Numbered from the stretch's first letter, positions 1 to 5,708 are shown. The stretch is DNA of 8,400 nt from an uncultured Mitsuokella sp. (GCA_900770895.1 CAAGMF010000269.1:1-8400), one strand, 5' to 3'. The notes: generated by a model not told the origin, from the sequence alone. Translations and numbers: made by a program.

Positions 1-429
1 GACGGCGGCACGCTCGGCATCGAGCTCACGCAGTATGTGACCGGCACGCAGAAGCTGCTCGTCATCGATTCGATCAATGGCGGGGCCGAGCCGGGTACCG
101 TGTTCCGCTTCGCGGGCGACGAGGTCATGGAGCATTTCCAGGATAAGCTCTCGGCGCATGAGATCGGGATCCAGGATGTGCTGGCGCTGCTGCAGGTGAC
201 GGGCAAAGCCATCCCCGAGGTCGTCGTCATCGGGGCCCAGCCCTACGACCTGGAGGCCGGCGTAGAACTGTCCCCCGGCATGCAGGCCCTGCTGCCGCAG
301 ATCGTGAACCAGGCCCTGCAGGAGCTCGACCACTGGGGCATCAAGTATCAGGCCAAAGAGACAGCCGAAGAAATAGACCTCGGCCGAGTGCCAGAGGAAA
401 ACGTGAAAGCTGAGGTAGGAAGCCTCTGA
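1..429 (+). CDS. hyaD: [NiFe]-hydrogenase maturation endopeptidase, HyaD/HybD type (5'-partial)
   Basis: This protease clips the C-terminal tail of a [NiFe]-hydrogenase large subunit in the cytoplasm once nickel is in place. The reading frame is open from base 1, so the start and the first part of the protein, including the N-terminal Glu nickel ligand, lie upstream. The visible 142 residues align by eye with E. coli HybD from its DGGT motif to the C-terminus: DGGTLGIEL at residues 1-9, then VIDS with Asp23 (bases 67-69), which matches the second nickel-contacting residue. LSAHEIG carries His53 (bases 157-159), which matches the third. The segment IGAQPYDLEAG followed by ELSP is also typical. 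The tail after about residue 118 is hydrophilic and family-variable. The hypCDE genes downstream support the role, although an AT-rich insertion separates them. The internal GTG at base 37 is not a plausible start because it falls inside the conserved fold. The symbol follows the family; hupD or hybD would be equally defensible. Confidence 0.88.
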   Translation, partial: DGGTLGIELTQYVTGTQKLLVIDSINGGAEPGTVFRFAGDEVMEHFQDKLSAHEIGIQDVLALLQVTGKAIPEVVVIGAQPYDLEAGVELSPGMQALLPQIVNQALQELDHWGIKYQAKETAEEIDLGRVPEENVKAEVGSL

Positions 430-477
430 GGGCGAAGCCGACCATCTCTTAGACAGAAGGCCGGAAAGAAGGACATT

Positions 478-852
478 ATGCTGTATTATCGTAAAGATAT
501 AACATCATTAGCCAGAGGACTACGTAGAAATATGACTCCGGAAGAAAAACATCTTTGGTATGATTTTTTGAAGCATAGTCCATTCCGATTTAAACGCCAA
601 AAACCAGTTGGAAATTATATACTGGATTTTTATTGTGCAAGAGCAAAGCTTGCAATTGAGATTGATGGAAGCCAGCATTATGAAAATGAAGAAATGCTAT
701 ATGATGAAAGACGTACCCAGTATCTGGAAACATATGGTATTGTAGTGCTTCGGTTTACGAATAGAGATATACGCCAGTCTTTTGGCGAAGTGGTAGCAAG
801 TATAGAGCAAAGTCTAAAAACACGATGTGGAGTTGAGCAAGGCAGTGAATAG
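478..852 (+). CDS. DUF559-family endonuclease-like protein
   Basis: This 124-residue protein shows the full DUF559 signature, a family related to Vsr-like PD-(D/E)XK nucleases. After an N-terminal LRRNMTPEEKHLW helix (residues 15-27) come FKRQKPVG (38-45), ILDFYC (48-53), LAIEIDG (58-64), H67, a DERR motif (76-79), and GIVVLRF (87-93) followed by a C-terminal helix. By family analogy, Asp50, Glu61, Asp63 and His67 are the likely active-site residues. No biochemical role is established that I can name with certainty. An AAGGA ribosome site lies 4 nt before the ATG. Base composition is clearly more AT-rich than the hydrogenase genes on both sides, roughly 40% GC by eye. The gene sits between hyaD and hypC and is followed immediately by palindromic repeats, so it is probably a horizontally acquired insertion. 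It appears intact, with no frameshift and all motifs present. Confidence 0.85.
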   Translation: MLYYRKDITSLARGLRRNMTPEEKHLWYDFLKHSPFRFKRQKPVGNYILDFYCARAKLAIEIDGSQHYENEEMLYDERRTQYLETYGIVVLRFTNRDIRQSFGEVVASIEQSLKTRCGVEQGSE

Positions 853-897
853 CCTGTTTGTACGAAGCTTTCCTGAGAGACGGCTGGTGAGTACGGA

Positions 898-996
898 GCC
901 TTCCCCTAAGGGGAAGGGGGACCGCGCAGCGGTGGATGAGGTGTAGCTGAACCAAGATTCTATATTTAGAATCAAAACACTAGGTAGTGAGTATCT
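898..996 (+). repeat. REP-like palindromic repeat, direct copy A
   Basis: This 99-bp unit recurs at 1101-1199 with 8 substitutions and no gaps (my count). It begins with a hairpin: CCTTCCCC (899-906) pairs with GGGGAAGG (910-917) across a TAA loop. A second hairpin follows: ACCGC (921-925) with GCGGT (929-933). Then come GGATGAGGTGTAG (934-946) and an AT-rich segment. A looser similarity continues upstream from about 866. The unit is noncoding. Such double-hairpin units resemble REP/BIME elements. The 853-1227 interval contains no gene that I can support, only this repeat cluster. Confidence 0.85.
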
Positions 997-1000
997 CATG

Positions 1001-1051
1001 CTACACCTCATCCGTCAGCCTTCGGCTGCCACCTTCTCCTGAGGAGAAGGC
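1001..1051 (-). repeat. REP-like palindromic repeat, inverted partial copy
   Basis: This is a shorter copy of the repeat core in the opposite orientation. CTACACCTCATCC at 1001-1013 is the exact reverse complement of 934-946 in copy A. It is followed by a hairpin CAGCC (1016-1020)/GGCTG (1024-1028) and by CTTCTCCT/AGGAGAAG near 1033-1049. Together with copy A it could form a large foldback around bases 947-1000, the arrangement seen in paired REP elements (BIMEs). The sequence between the hairpins has diverged from copies A and B. Confidence 0.78.
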
Positions 1052-1100
1052 TAGGGAAACGGAGCTTTCCCTTAGAGGCGAGAAGGCTGGCTTATACAAA

Positions 1101-1199
1101 GCCTTCCCCTTAGGGGAAGGGGGACCGCGTAGCGGTGGATGAGGTGTAGCTGAACTATGACTCTATATTTAGCATCAAAATACTAGGTAGCGAGTATCT
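1101..1199 (+). repeat. REP-like palindromic repeat, direct copy B
   Basis: This is the second direct copy of the unit at 898-996, offset by exactly 203 bp. It has the same two hairpins and the same GGATGAGGTGTAG block. The similarity also extends upstream: about 1064-1100 resembles 866-897, so the true repeat may be near 130 bp. The copy ends about 28 bp before the hypC start, so any native hypC promoter has been displaced or lies within the repeat. I see no convincing -35/-10 pair there. Confidence 0.85.
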
Positions 1200-1227
1200 T
1201 TTATCTGACAACGAGGAGAGTGGTTAT

Positions 1228-1473
1228 ATGTGTCTGGCAGTGCCGGCTAAGGTTATCGAGGTAAATGGAGCCGTGGGCCGCGTGGAGCGGGCGGGCATTG
1301 AGCGCGAGGTGTCGCTGATGCTGCTGCCGGAGGCGAAGGTCGGCGATTATGTGCTCGTGCATGCGGGGTTCGCCATGCAGATCGTCGATGAGACGGATGC
1401 GGATGAGACGGATGCCTTGCTCGCCGAGATGCACGGGGCGCCGCGCACCGTGGAGCTCGAGGGATTGCACTGA
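1228..1473 (+). CDS. hypC: Hydrogenase maturation chaperone HypC
   Basis: HypC is a small cytoplasmic chaperone that, with HypD, carries the iron on which the Fe(CN)2CO group is built and then passes it to the hydrogenase large-subunit precursor. The 81-residue product is the usual family length. It starts with the diagnostic MCLAVPAKV; Cys2, essential in the family, follows the initiator Met directly. VGDYVLVHAGFA at about residues 38-49 is the conserved beta-barrel signature, and the rest is an acidic C-terminal tail. GAGGAG at 1213-1218 lies 9 nt before the ATG. It is the first gene of a hypC-hypD-hypE group. The repeats immediately upstream separate it from hyaD. Confidence 0.95.
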   Translation: MCLAVPAKVIEVNGAVGRVERAGIEREVSLMLLPEAKVGDYVLVHAGFAMQIVDETDADETDALLAEMHGAPRTVELEGLH

Positions 1474-1616
1474 GCGTTCTGTCTCTATCGGGCAGGTGCT
1501 CCGTGGGGCATGAGGCAGCGAATCCCTAGGCTCGAAAAATGAAAGCGTGGCCAGCCCATGAGGGGGCTGCGCCTTGCTATGGTAATCATGGATATGGTGA
1601 AATAGGAGTGTGTGGT
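1474..1616 (+). other. Hairpin-bearing spacer between hypC and hypD
   Basis: This 143-nt spacer is long for genes normally packed tightly. It contains a hairpin with CAGCCC (1552-1557) pairing with GGGCTG (1564-1569), and several G-rich runs upstream. The last bases, AGGAG at 1604-1608, are the ribosome site for the hypD TTG start. An in-frame ATG at 1539 lacks a convincing ribosome site and encodes residues unlike HypD. No promoter or terminator was recognised. The stretch could be an RNA structure or a relic of a mobile-element end. Confidence 0.45.
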
Positions 1617-2729
1617 TTGACGAAAGCAGAGGAGAGAGCGGCGGCGCAGACGCTCGTGGCGGCTATTGCCGAGGCGGCGGCAGGCGTGAAGCGTCAGCTG
1701 CGCTTCATGGAGGTCTGCGGGACGCATACCGTCTCGATTTTTCGGGCGGGCATCCGTCAGCTCCTGCCGGATAATGTGGAGCTGGTGTCGGGCCCGGGCT
1801 GCCCGGTCTGCGTGACGCCGGATGACTATATGGACAAGGCAATCGCCTATGCCAGCCATCCGGATGTGATCGTGACGACATTCGGCGACATGCTGAAGGT
1901 GCCGGGTACGCGCTCGTCGCTCGGTGCGGCGAAAACGGAGGGCGCCGATATCCGCATCGTCTATTCGCCGATGGACAGCCTGCAGATCGCGCGGGACAAT
2001 CCGAACAAGAAGGTCGTATTCCTCGCGGTGGGCTTCGAGACGACCGCACCGACGGCCGCCGCGACGGTGCTCGCGGCGGAGCAGGCCGGCATTGGGAATC
2101 TCTATATGCTTTCGGCGCAGAAACTCGTGCCACCGGCCATGCGGGCTCTGCTGGACGATCCGGAGGTCCAGGTCGATGGCTTCATACTGCCCGGCCATGT
2201 GGCGGTCGTGACCGGCGTGGCGGCGTTCCGCTTCCTCGAGACGGAGTATCATCTGCCGGGGGTCGTGACGGGATTCGAGCCGTTGCAGATCCTGCGGTCG
2301 CTGGCGCGGCTGACGCGACAGGCGGCAGCGGGCGAGGCGCGCGTGGAGAACGAGTATGGCAGCGTCGTGCATGAGGATGGCAATCCGACGTCGCGCGCTA
2401 TCTGCGAGCGCGTGTACGAGGCCGTGGATTCGCGTTGGCGCGGACTGGGGATCATCCCCCGGTCAGGGCTCGCGATGCGGGCGGAGTATGCGGACCGCGA
2501 TATCGAGCACGTGCTGCCGCTCGCACCGGGCGAGGTGCCGCCAGCGAAAAAGACGGCCTGCCGCTGCGGCGACGTGCTGCGCGGCGTCGTGAAGCCGACG
2601 GAGTGCCCGCTGTTCGGCAAGGCGTGCACTCCGACTCATGCGGTAGGCCCGTGCATGGTGTCCGTGGAGGGCGTCTGCGCTGCCTGGTACAAATACGGGC
2701 GCGCGTCTTTCCAGTTCGGGCAGGCGTAG
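1617..2729 (+). CDS. hypD: Hydrogenase maturation Fe-S protein HypD
   Basis: HypD is the [4Fe-4S] scaffold that, with HypC, assembles the Fe(CN)2CO moiety of [NiFe]-hydrogenases in the cytoplasm. With the TTG start it has 370 residues, the normal family size. MEVCGTHT holds Cys34 and His37, and GPGCPVC holds Cys62 and Cys65; these match the catalytic Cys41/69/72 set of the E. coli protein with a shift of 7. GFETTAPT, PGHVA and GFEP follow in order. The C-terminal third is cysteine-rich (Cys315, 317, 330, 337, 346, 354), as expected for the cluster-binding region. I chose the TTG at 1617 because AGGAG ends 8 nt before it. The longer frame from ATG 1539 has no good ribosome site and adds 26 residues with no HypD character. 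The gene is followed by hypE after an 81-nt spacer. Confidence 0.95.
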   Translation: MTKAEERAAAQTLVAAIAEAAAGVKRQLRFMEVCGTHTVSIFRAGIRQLLPDNVELVSGPGCPVCVTPDDYMDKAIAYASHPDVIVTTFGDMLKVPGTRSSLGAAKTEGADIRIVYSPMDSLQIARDNPNKKVVFLAVGFETTAPTAAATVLAAEQAGIGNLYMLSAQKLVPPAMRALLDDPEVQVDGFILPGHVAVVTGVAAFRFLETEYHLPGVVTGFEPLQILRSLARLTRQAAAGEARVENEYGSVVHEDGNPTSRAICERVYEAVDSRWRGLGIIPRSGLAMRAEYADRDIEHVLPLAPGEVPPAKKTACRCGDVLRGVVKPTECPLFGKACTPTHAVGPCMVSVEGVCAAWYKYGRASFQFGQA

Positions 2730-2810
2730 GAGCGGTACTCTCCCACTTGAAGAGGCGGGCGTCCTAGCACCCCTTGGCATCGGATAAACTCAGGATTTGA
2801 AAGGCAGGAA
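2730..2810 (+). other. Hairpin-bearing spacer between hypD and hypE
   Basis: This 81-nt noncoding gap contains an imperfect stem: CCC (2742-2744) with GGG (2757-2759), an A/C mismatch, then CTT (2746-2748) with AGG (2753-2755), closing a GAAG loop at 2749-2752. No T-run follows, so it is not a standard terminator. The end of the spacer supplies the hypE ribosome site (AGG or AGGA within 2802-2809). Confidence 0.45.
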
Positions 2811-3830
2811 ATGATGGCACTGAACGATACAGATCAAATAACCCTCGCGCATGGCGCCGGCGGCAAGGTCAGCCGGGAACTCATGGAGTCGGTCATACTG
2901 CCGGAGTTCGGCAACCCGATGCTAGAGCAGCTGCATGATGGCGCAATCGTCGGCATGAGCGGCCAGGTGGCGTTCACGACGGATTCTTATGTGGTGCAGC
3001 CGCTGTTCTTCGCGGGCGGCAATATCGGCAAGCTGGCGGTCTGCGGGACCGTGAACGATCTCGCGATGACCGGGGCGGTGCCACGGTATATTTCCGTGGG
3101 CCTCATCCTCGAGGAGGGCTTCCCGATTGCTGACCTGCGGCGCATCCTGCACACGATGCGCGAGATGGCCGACAAGGCCGGTATCTATATCGTGACCGGC
3201 GATACGAAGGTCGTGGAACATGGCAAGTGCGATGGTATCTTCATCAACACGGCCGGTATCGGCGATATCATACCGGGCACAGCGATAGCGCCGCAGGCCG
3301 TGCGTCCGGGCATGAAAGTGCTGATATCGGGCAGCATCGGCGACCATGCGGCCACGATACTGGCGGGACGCCATGGTCTGGAGGTTCCGGAGAAGCTGCA
3401 TACGGACTGCGCGCCGCTGAGCGGCATGACCCAGGCCATGCTGATGGTGGCTCCGGATATCGCGGTGCTGCGCGATCCGACCCGCGGCGGCGTGGCCGCG
3501 GTGCTCAATGAGATCGCGGATGCCTCGGGCTGCGGCGTGCTGATCGATGAGACGGCGCTGCCGATACACGATGAGGTGCAGGGCGTCTGCGACATCCTCG
3601 GCTTCGATCCGCTCTACCTCGCGAACGAGGGCAAATGCATCGCTTTCGTGCCTGCGAACGAGGCCGAGTCGGTGCTGAAGGTGATGCAGGCGAATGAGTA
3701 TGGCCGTGAGGCTCGCATCATCGGTGAGACTGTGGCCGATGCGCCGGGCCAGGTCGGTCTGCGTACGGCCATCGGTAGCATCCGCGTCGTCGATATGCCG
3801 CTCGGCAATATCGTGCCGCGCATCTGCTGA
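2811..3830 (+). CDS. hypE: Carbamoyl dehydratase HypE (hydrogenase maturation)
   Basis: HypE uses ATP to dehydrate a carbamoyl group, placed by HypF on its C-terminal cysteine, into a thiocyanate that supplies the cyanide ligands of the NiFe site. The 339-residue protein has the PurM-like ATP-binding fold: HGAGGK (14-19), TTDSYVV (56-62), GTVNDLAMTGA (79-89), TGDTK (129-133), and DPTRGGV in the middle of the second domain. It ends in PRIC, so the essential terminal cysteine is present as the last residue. Two adjacent ATG codons occur at 2811 and 2814. AAGG at 2801-2804 suits the first and AGGA at 2806-2809 suits the second, so the true start may be one codon later. It is the last gene of the hyp group and is followed within 15 nt by a terminator hairpin. 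HypF, its required partner, is not in the window. Confidence 0.95.
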   Translation: MMALNDTDQITLAHGAGGKVSRELMESVILPEFGNPMLEQLHDGAIVGMSGQVAFTTDSYVVQPLFFAGGNIGKLAVCGTVNDLAMTGAVPRYISVGLILEEGFPIADLRRILHTMREMADKAGIYIVTGDTKVVEHGKCDGIFINTAGIGDIIPGTAIAPQAVRPGMKVLISGSIGDHAATILAGRHGLEVPEKLHTDCAPLSGMTQAMLMVAPDIAVLRDPTRGGVAAVLNEIADASGCGVLIDETALPIHDEVQGVCDILGFDPLYLANEGKCIAFVPANEAESVLKVMQANEYGREARIIGETVADAPGQVGLRTAIGSIRVVDMPLGNIVPRIC

Positions 3831-3842
3831 ATGATGACTGCA

Positions 3843-3877
3843 GGGCTGGTACGTCATTTGACGCCCAGCCCTTTTCT
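3843..3877 (+). terminator. Rho-independent terminator after hypE
   Basis: GGGCTGG (3843-3849) pairs with CCAGCCC (3865-3871). The stem is extended inside by CGTC (3852-3855) with GACG (3860-3863) around an ATTT loop. It is followed directly by TTTTCT (3872-3877). It begins 12 nt after the hypE stop. Its descending arm contains the -35 element of the next promoter. Confidence 0.82.
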
Positions 3878-3886
3878 CTATATAAT
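3858..3886 (+). promoter_or_regulatory. Sigma-70-type promoter for the exported-protein gene
   Basis: TTGACG at 3858-3863 and a consensus TATAAT at 3881-3886 are separated by exactly 17 bp. Transcription would start near 3893, giving a leader of about 120 nt before the ATG at 4013. The -35 lies inside the hypE terminator stem. Confidence 0.82.
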
Positions 3887-3907
3887 GTAGTATGTTTTAG
3901 AAAACAG

Positions 3908-3957
3908 GCCAGTGGGATATGCATTCGACACCGGGGAATGTCGGAGGGAACACTGGC
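3908..3957 (+). promoter_or_regulatory. Possible structured 5' leader element
   Basis: GCCAGTG (3908-3914) is perfectly complementary to CACTGGC (3951-3957), closing a domain soon after the predicted transcription start. Inside, two mutually exclusive small stems are possible: CATTC (3922-3926) with GAATG (3936-3940), or CGACA (3926-3930) with TGTCG (3939-3943). I could not match it to a riboswitch or T-box consensus, so a regulatory role is only an inference. Confidence 0.4.
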
Positions 3958-4012
3958 ACAGGGGTTGGTGAGAGCCGCGCAGTTCGAGTGGTAAGGAAAG
4001 AGGCGTTATTTT

Positions 4013-4465
4013 ATGACTAGCAGGCTGATGGTACTCATAGCTACCCTGCTAATTTTTTTCTGCCCGGTGGCCTGGGCCTCAGATGATGATATGCAGTTCG
4101 TAGACGCCAGAGATGCGACGGGTTACTACGTAGATGTCAGTACGATCCAGAAAGCGACAGCCATCGACACGTATGACTTCATAAAGGATGACGGAACGGT
4201 CGAGCAGCGCCAGCGCGAGCGGACGGTGATGCAGGCGCGCATCGCGGTCGTGAAGGCCAATGAGGACCGCCGCTATCTCTACGATGTGCAGTTCGATCGG
4301 GGGCACCGGACGTATCGCATCCTGACCTCCATCGTTCAGAAATATGATACGAAGGAAACGACGGAATCCTATGATGAACCGTTGCCGGAGGCGCCGTATG
4401 GCGTGGGCTCGCCGATGAGCGAGCTGGCAGATTTCGTATATGACTGGCCGAACGAAAAAGAGTAA
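4013..4465 (+). CDS. Small exported protein of unknown function
   Basis: I do not recognise a named family. The 150-residue product starts with a clear Sec signal peptide: a short basic start (Arg4), a hydrophobic core at residues 5-19, and an AWA motif predicting cleavage after Ala22. The mature part is hydrophilic, about 128 residues. Recognisable segments are GYYVDVSTI (about 38-46), RIAVVKAN, YLYDVQFD, and a tyrosine-rich stretch before a C-terminal DWPNEKE. This pattern of short beta-rich segments is common in small periplasmic or surface proteins of Gram-negative Firmicutes, sometimes labelled surface-adhesin-E-like, but that label is a guess. GAGG at 4000-4003 lies 9 nt before the ATG. 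It is monocistronic, with its own promoter at 3858-3886. Confidence is high that the gene is real and low for function. Confidence 0.75.
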   Translation: MTSRLMVLIATLLIFFCPVAWASDDDMQFVDARDATGYYVDVSTIQKATAIDTYDFIKDDGTVEQRQRERTVMQARIAVVKANEDRRYLYDVQFDRGHRTYRILTSIVQKYDTKETTESYDEPLPEAPYGVGSPMSELADFVYDWPNEKE

Positions 4466-4471
4466 GAGCAC

Positions 4472-4500
4472 AAAAAAAGAGGAGACGCAAGGCGTCTCCT
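4472..4500. terminator. Strong hairpin downstream of the exported-protein gene
   Basis: AGGAGACGC (4480-4488) pairs perfectly with GCGTCTCCT (4492-4500) over a 3-nt loop, 14 nt after the stop codon. On the + strand the right side reads TAAAAACAAG, so there is no U-tract. On the minus strand the hairpin is followed by seven T residues (complement of 4472-4478), the classical terminator form. It may stabilise the + strand mRNA end and stop antisense transcription. Confidence 0.6.
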
Positions 4501-4634
4501 AAAAACAAGAACATATGAAAATATAAGTGCTTTTGAGTAAGTCGAAGAATCGACTGACCTCATTATAAATGTCAGCGCGCTTTTTGTCTAGCATTATTTT
4601 TGCTAATTTCACCAAAAAAACTTTTAAAAAGGTG

Positions 4635-4663
4635 TTGACAAGTAGCGCATATACGCGTATAAT
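4635..4663 (+). promoter_or_regulatory. Consensus promoter of the tRNA-Gln gene
   Basis: A perfect TTGACA (4635-4640) and a perfect TATAAT (4658-4663) are separated by 17 bp. This strength fits a stable-RNA gene. Transcription would start near 4670, about 26 nt before the mature tRNA. A 10-bp palindrome, ATACGCGTAT (4651-4660), overlaps the -10. Confidence 0.9.
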
Positions 4664-4695
4664 TCTTATTGTTGACAGCGAGAGCTGAGCAACAT

Positions 4696-4771
4696 AGGGG
4701 CATCGCCAAGTTGGTAAGGCACGGGTCTCTGAATCCCGCATTCGTTGGTTCGAGTCCAGCTGCCCCTGCCA
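4696..4771 (+). tRNA. tRNA-Gln (anticodon CUG)
   Basis: This 76-nt gene folds into a complete cloverleaf. The acceptor stem AGGGGCA (4696-4702) pairs with TGCCCCT (4761-4767), followed by discriminator G and an encoded CCA (4769-4771). The D arm has GCC/GGC. The anticodon loop CTCTGAA (4727-4733) places CTG at 4729-4731, which reads CAG. The T arm GTTGG/CCAGC carries the standard TTCGAGT loop. The sequence closely follows bacterial glutamine tRNAs. Two details are unusual: an A1-U72 first pair where U1-A72 is usual for bacterial tRNA-Gln, and a U-U mismatch closing the anticodon stem (positions 31/39). Confidence 0.93.
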
Positions 4772-4780
4772 TATGATTGA

Positions 4781-4810
4781 AGCACCGTGAAAGCGGTGCT
4801 TTTTTCTTTT
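4781..4810 (+). terminator. Rho-independent terminator of the tRNA gene
   Basis: AGCACCG (4781-4787) pairs with CGGTGCT (4794-4800); a U-G pair closes a GAAA tetraloop, and TTTTTCTTTT follows. It lies 9 nt after the tRNA CCA end. Confidence 0.92.
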
Positions 4811-4858
4811 GTCTGTAGTTTCAGGCCGGAATCCAGGCTGATATCGATGTTTGTCGTC

Positions 4859-4887
4859 TTGTAATCGCTTTTGTCCTGTGATAGAAT
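4859..4887 (+). promoter_or_regulatory. Promoter of the SGNH hydrolase gene
   Basis: TTGTAA (4859-4864) and TAGAAT (4882-4887) are 17 bp apart. TG at 4879-4880, one base before the -10, gives an extended -10. Transcription would start near 4894, about 43 nt before the ATG. Confidence 0.75.
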
Positions 4888-4936
4888 GTAAGCACATACA
4901 ATCAATAGCAAACAGTATCTGCATCGAGGTAATACT

Positions 4937-5707
4937 ATGGACAGAAGCACATTTTTGAAGACATTGGGACTCGGAGCCGCCGGATTGGCGCTGGGCGGTG
5001 TGGAGACTGCCTGGCAGCCGCGCGTTTCGGAGGCAGCTGCGGCTGACTATGGCGCGCTGAGCATCTGCTGCTTCGGCGACTCGACGACCTGGGGCGCGAA
5101 TGGCGAGGCATCAGGCGGCGGGAATGAGATCGCCTGGCCGGCAAAGCTGCAGCAGCTGCTGGGCTGCCGGGCGGTGTACAACATCGGCAAGAAGGGCTCG
5201 CGGCTGGCGGTCAGCGAGGGGCGTGATGACAGCTTCGTGGAGCGTCTGCCGCAGGTACTTGCTCAGCCGGCCGATGTCTATCTGCTGCTCGGCGGCGTGA
5301 ATGATTTCCAGCACGATGTGCCGGTCGGAGCACTCGGCGACACGGAGAAGACGACGGTGCACGGGGCGCTTCATATCATCATCGAGGGCATATTGACGAA
5401 GTATCCGCAGTCGCGGCTCATCGTCATGACGCCGATGAAGAACAATTTCCACCATCCGACGAAGCATTATCCGACGAGCTTCGAGACGAATGGTCAGGGC
5501 CTGACGCAGGCCGCGTATGCTCAGGCGGTGCGTGAGGCAGCAGAGACCTACGGGCTGCCGGTCATCGACCTCTATGCCTCGAGCGGGATATCGCCGTTCG
5601 TACCGGCTCAGCAGAAGCTCTACATGCCGGACGGCCTCCACTACAGCGAGGCCGGCTATGAGCGCCTCGCCCGCCGCATCGCTGCCGGCCTGCGGGCAGT
5701 GCTGTGA
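4937..5707 (+). CDS. Exported SGNH/GDSL-family hydrolase
   Basis: This is a 256-residue serine hydrolase of the SGNH superfamily, probably an esterase, lipase or carbohydrate deacetylase acting outside the cytoplasmic membrane. The substrate cannot be read from the sequence. All four blocks are present: GDST with nucleophile Ser49, the oxyanion glycine near NIGKKG (82-87), GGVND with Asn122, and DGLH with Asp232 and His235. The N-terminus (residues 1-36) is an export signal with a Tat-like FLK motif and a glycine/alanine hydrophobic core, ending at an Ala-rich stretch. The twin arginine is degenerate (Arg3-Ser4), so Tat versus Sec export is uncertain. GAGGT at 4926-4930 sits 6 nt before the ATG. 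It is monocistronic, with its own promoter, and its stop overlaps the edge of the large inverted repeat downstream. Confidence 0.88.
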   Translation: MDRSTFLKTLGLGAAGLALGGVETAWQPRVSEAAAADYGALSICCFGDSTTWGANGEASGGGNEIAWPAKLQQLLGCRAVYNIGKKGSRLAVSEGRDDSFVERLPQVLAQPADVYLLLGGVNDFQHDVPVGALGDTEKTTVHGALHIIIEGILTKYPQSRLIVMTPMKNNFHHPTKHYPTSFETNGQGLTQAAYAQAVREAAETYGLPVIDLYASSGISPFVPAQQKLYMPDGLHYSEAGYERLARRIAAGLRAVL

Positions 5708-5708
5708 A

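Noticed and set aside
898..1199. CRISPR array
   Set aside because: Only two direct copies and one inverted copy of a 99-bp unit exist, with no short regular spacers. The structure is REP-like.
1539..1616. Upstream ATG extension of hypD
   Set aside because: The added 26 residues are unlike HypD and lack a ribosome site, while TTG 1617 has AGGAG at ideal spacing.
1485..2372. Long minus-strand reading frame opposite hypD
   Set aside because: Its translation is rich in Arg/His with no family motif, and it is antisense to a well-supported hypD. It is a GC-rich third-position shadow.
2922..3857. Long minus-strand reading frame opposite hypE
   Set aside because: Same Arg/His/Leu shadow composition; it spans the hypE terminator and has no recognisable domain.
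3893..4012. T-box or cobalamin riboswitch in the leader
   Set aside because: The T-box core (TGGTACCGCG-like) and the B12-box consensus are absent. Only short partial resemblances are present.
4672..4677. Second TTGACA as a -35 for the tRNA
   Set aside because: No -10-like hexamer lies 16-18 bp downstream, and the spacing would place it inside the tRNA.
4499..4950. Minus-strand frames across the tRNA and its promoter
   Set aside because: They read through the tRNA antisense and its terminator. The apparent WTRTNE-like peptide is a common artefact of translating a tRNA gene.
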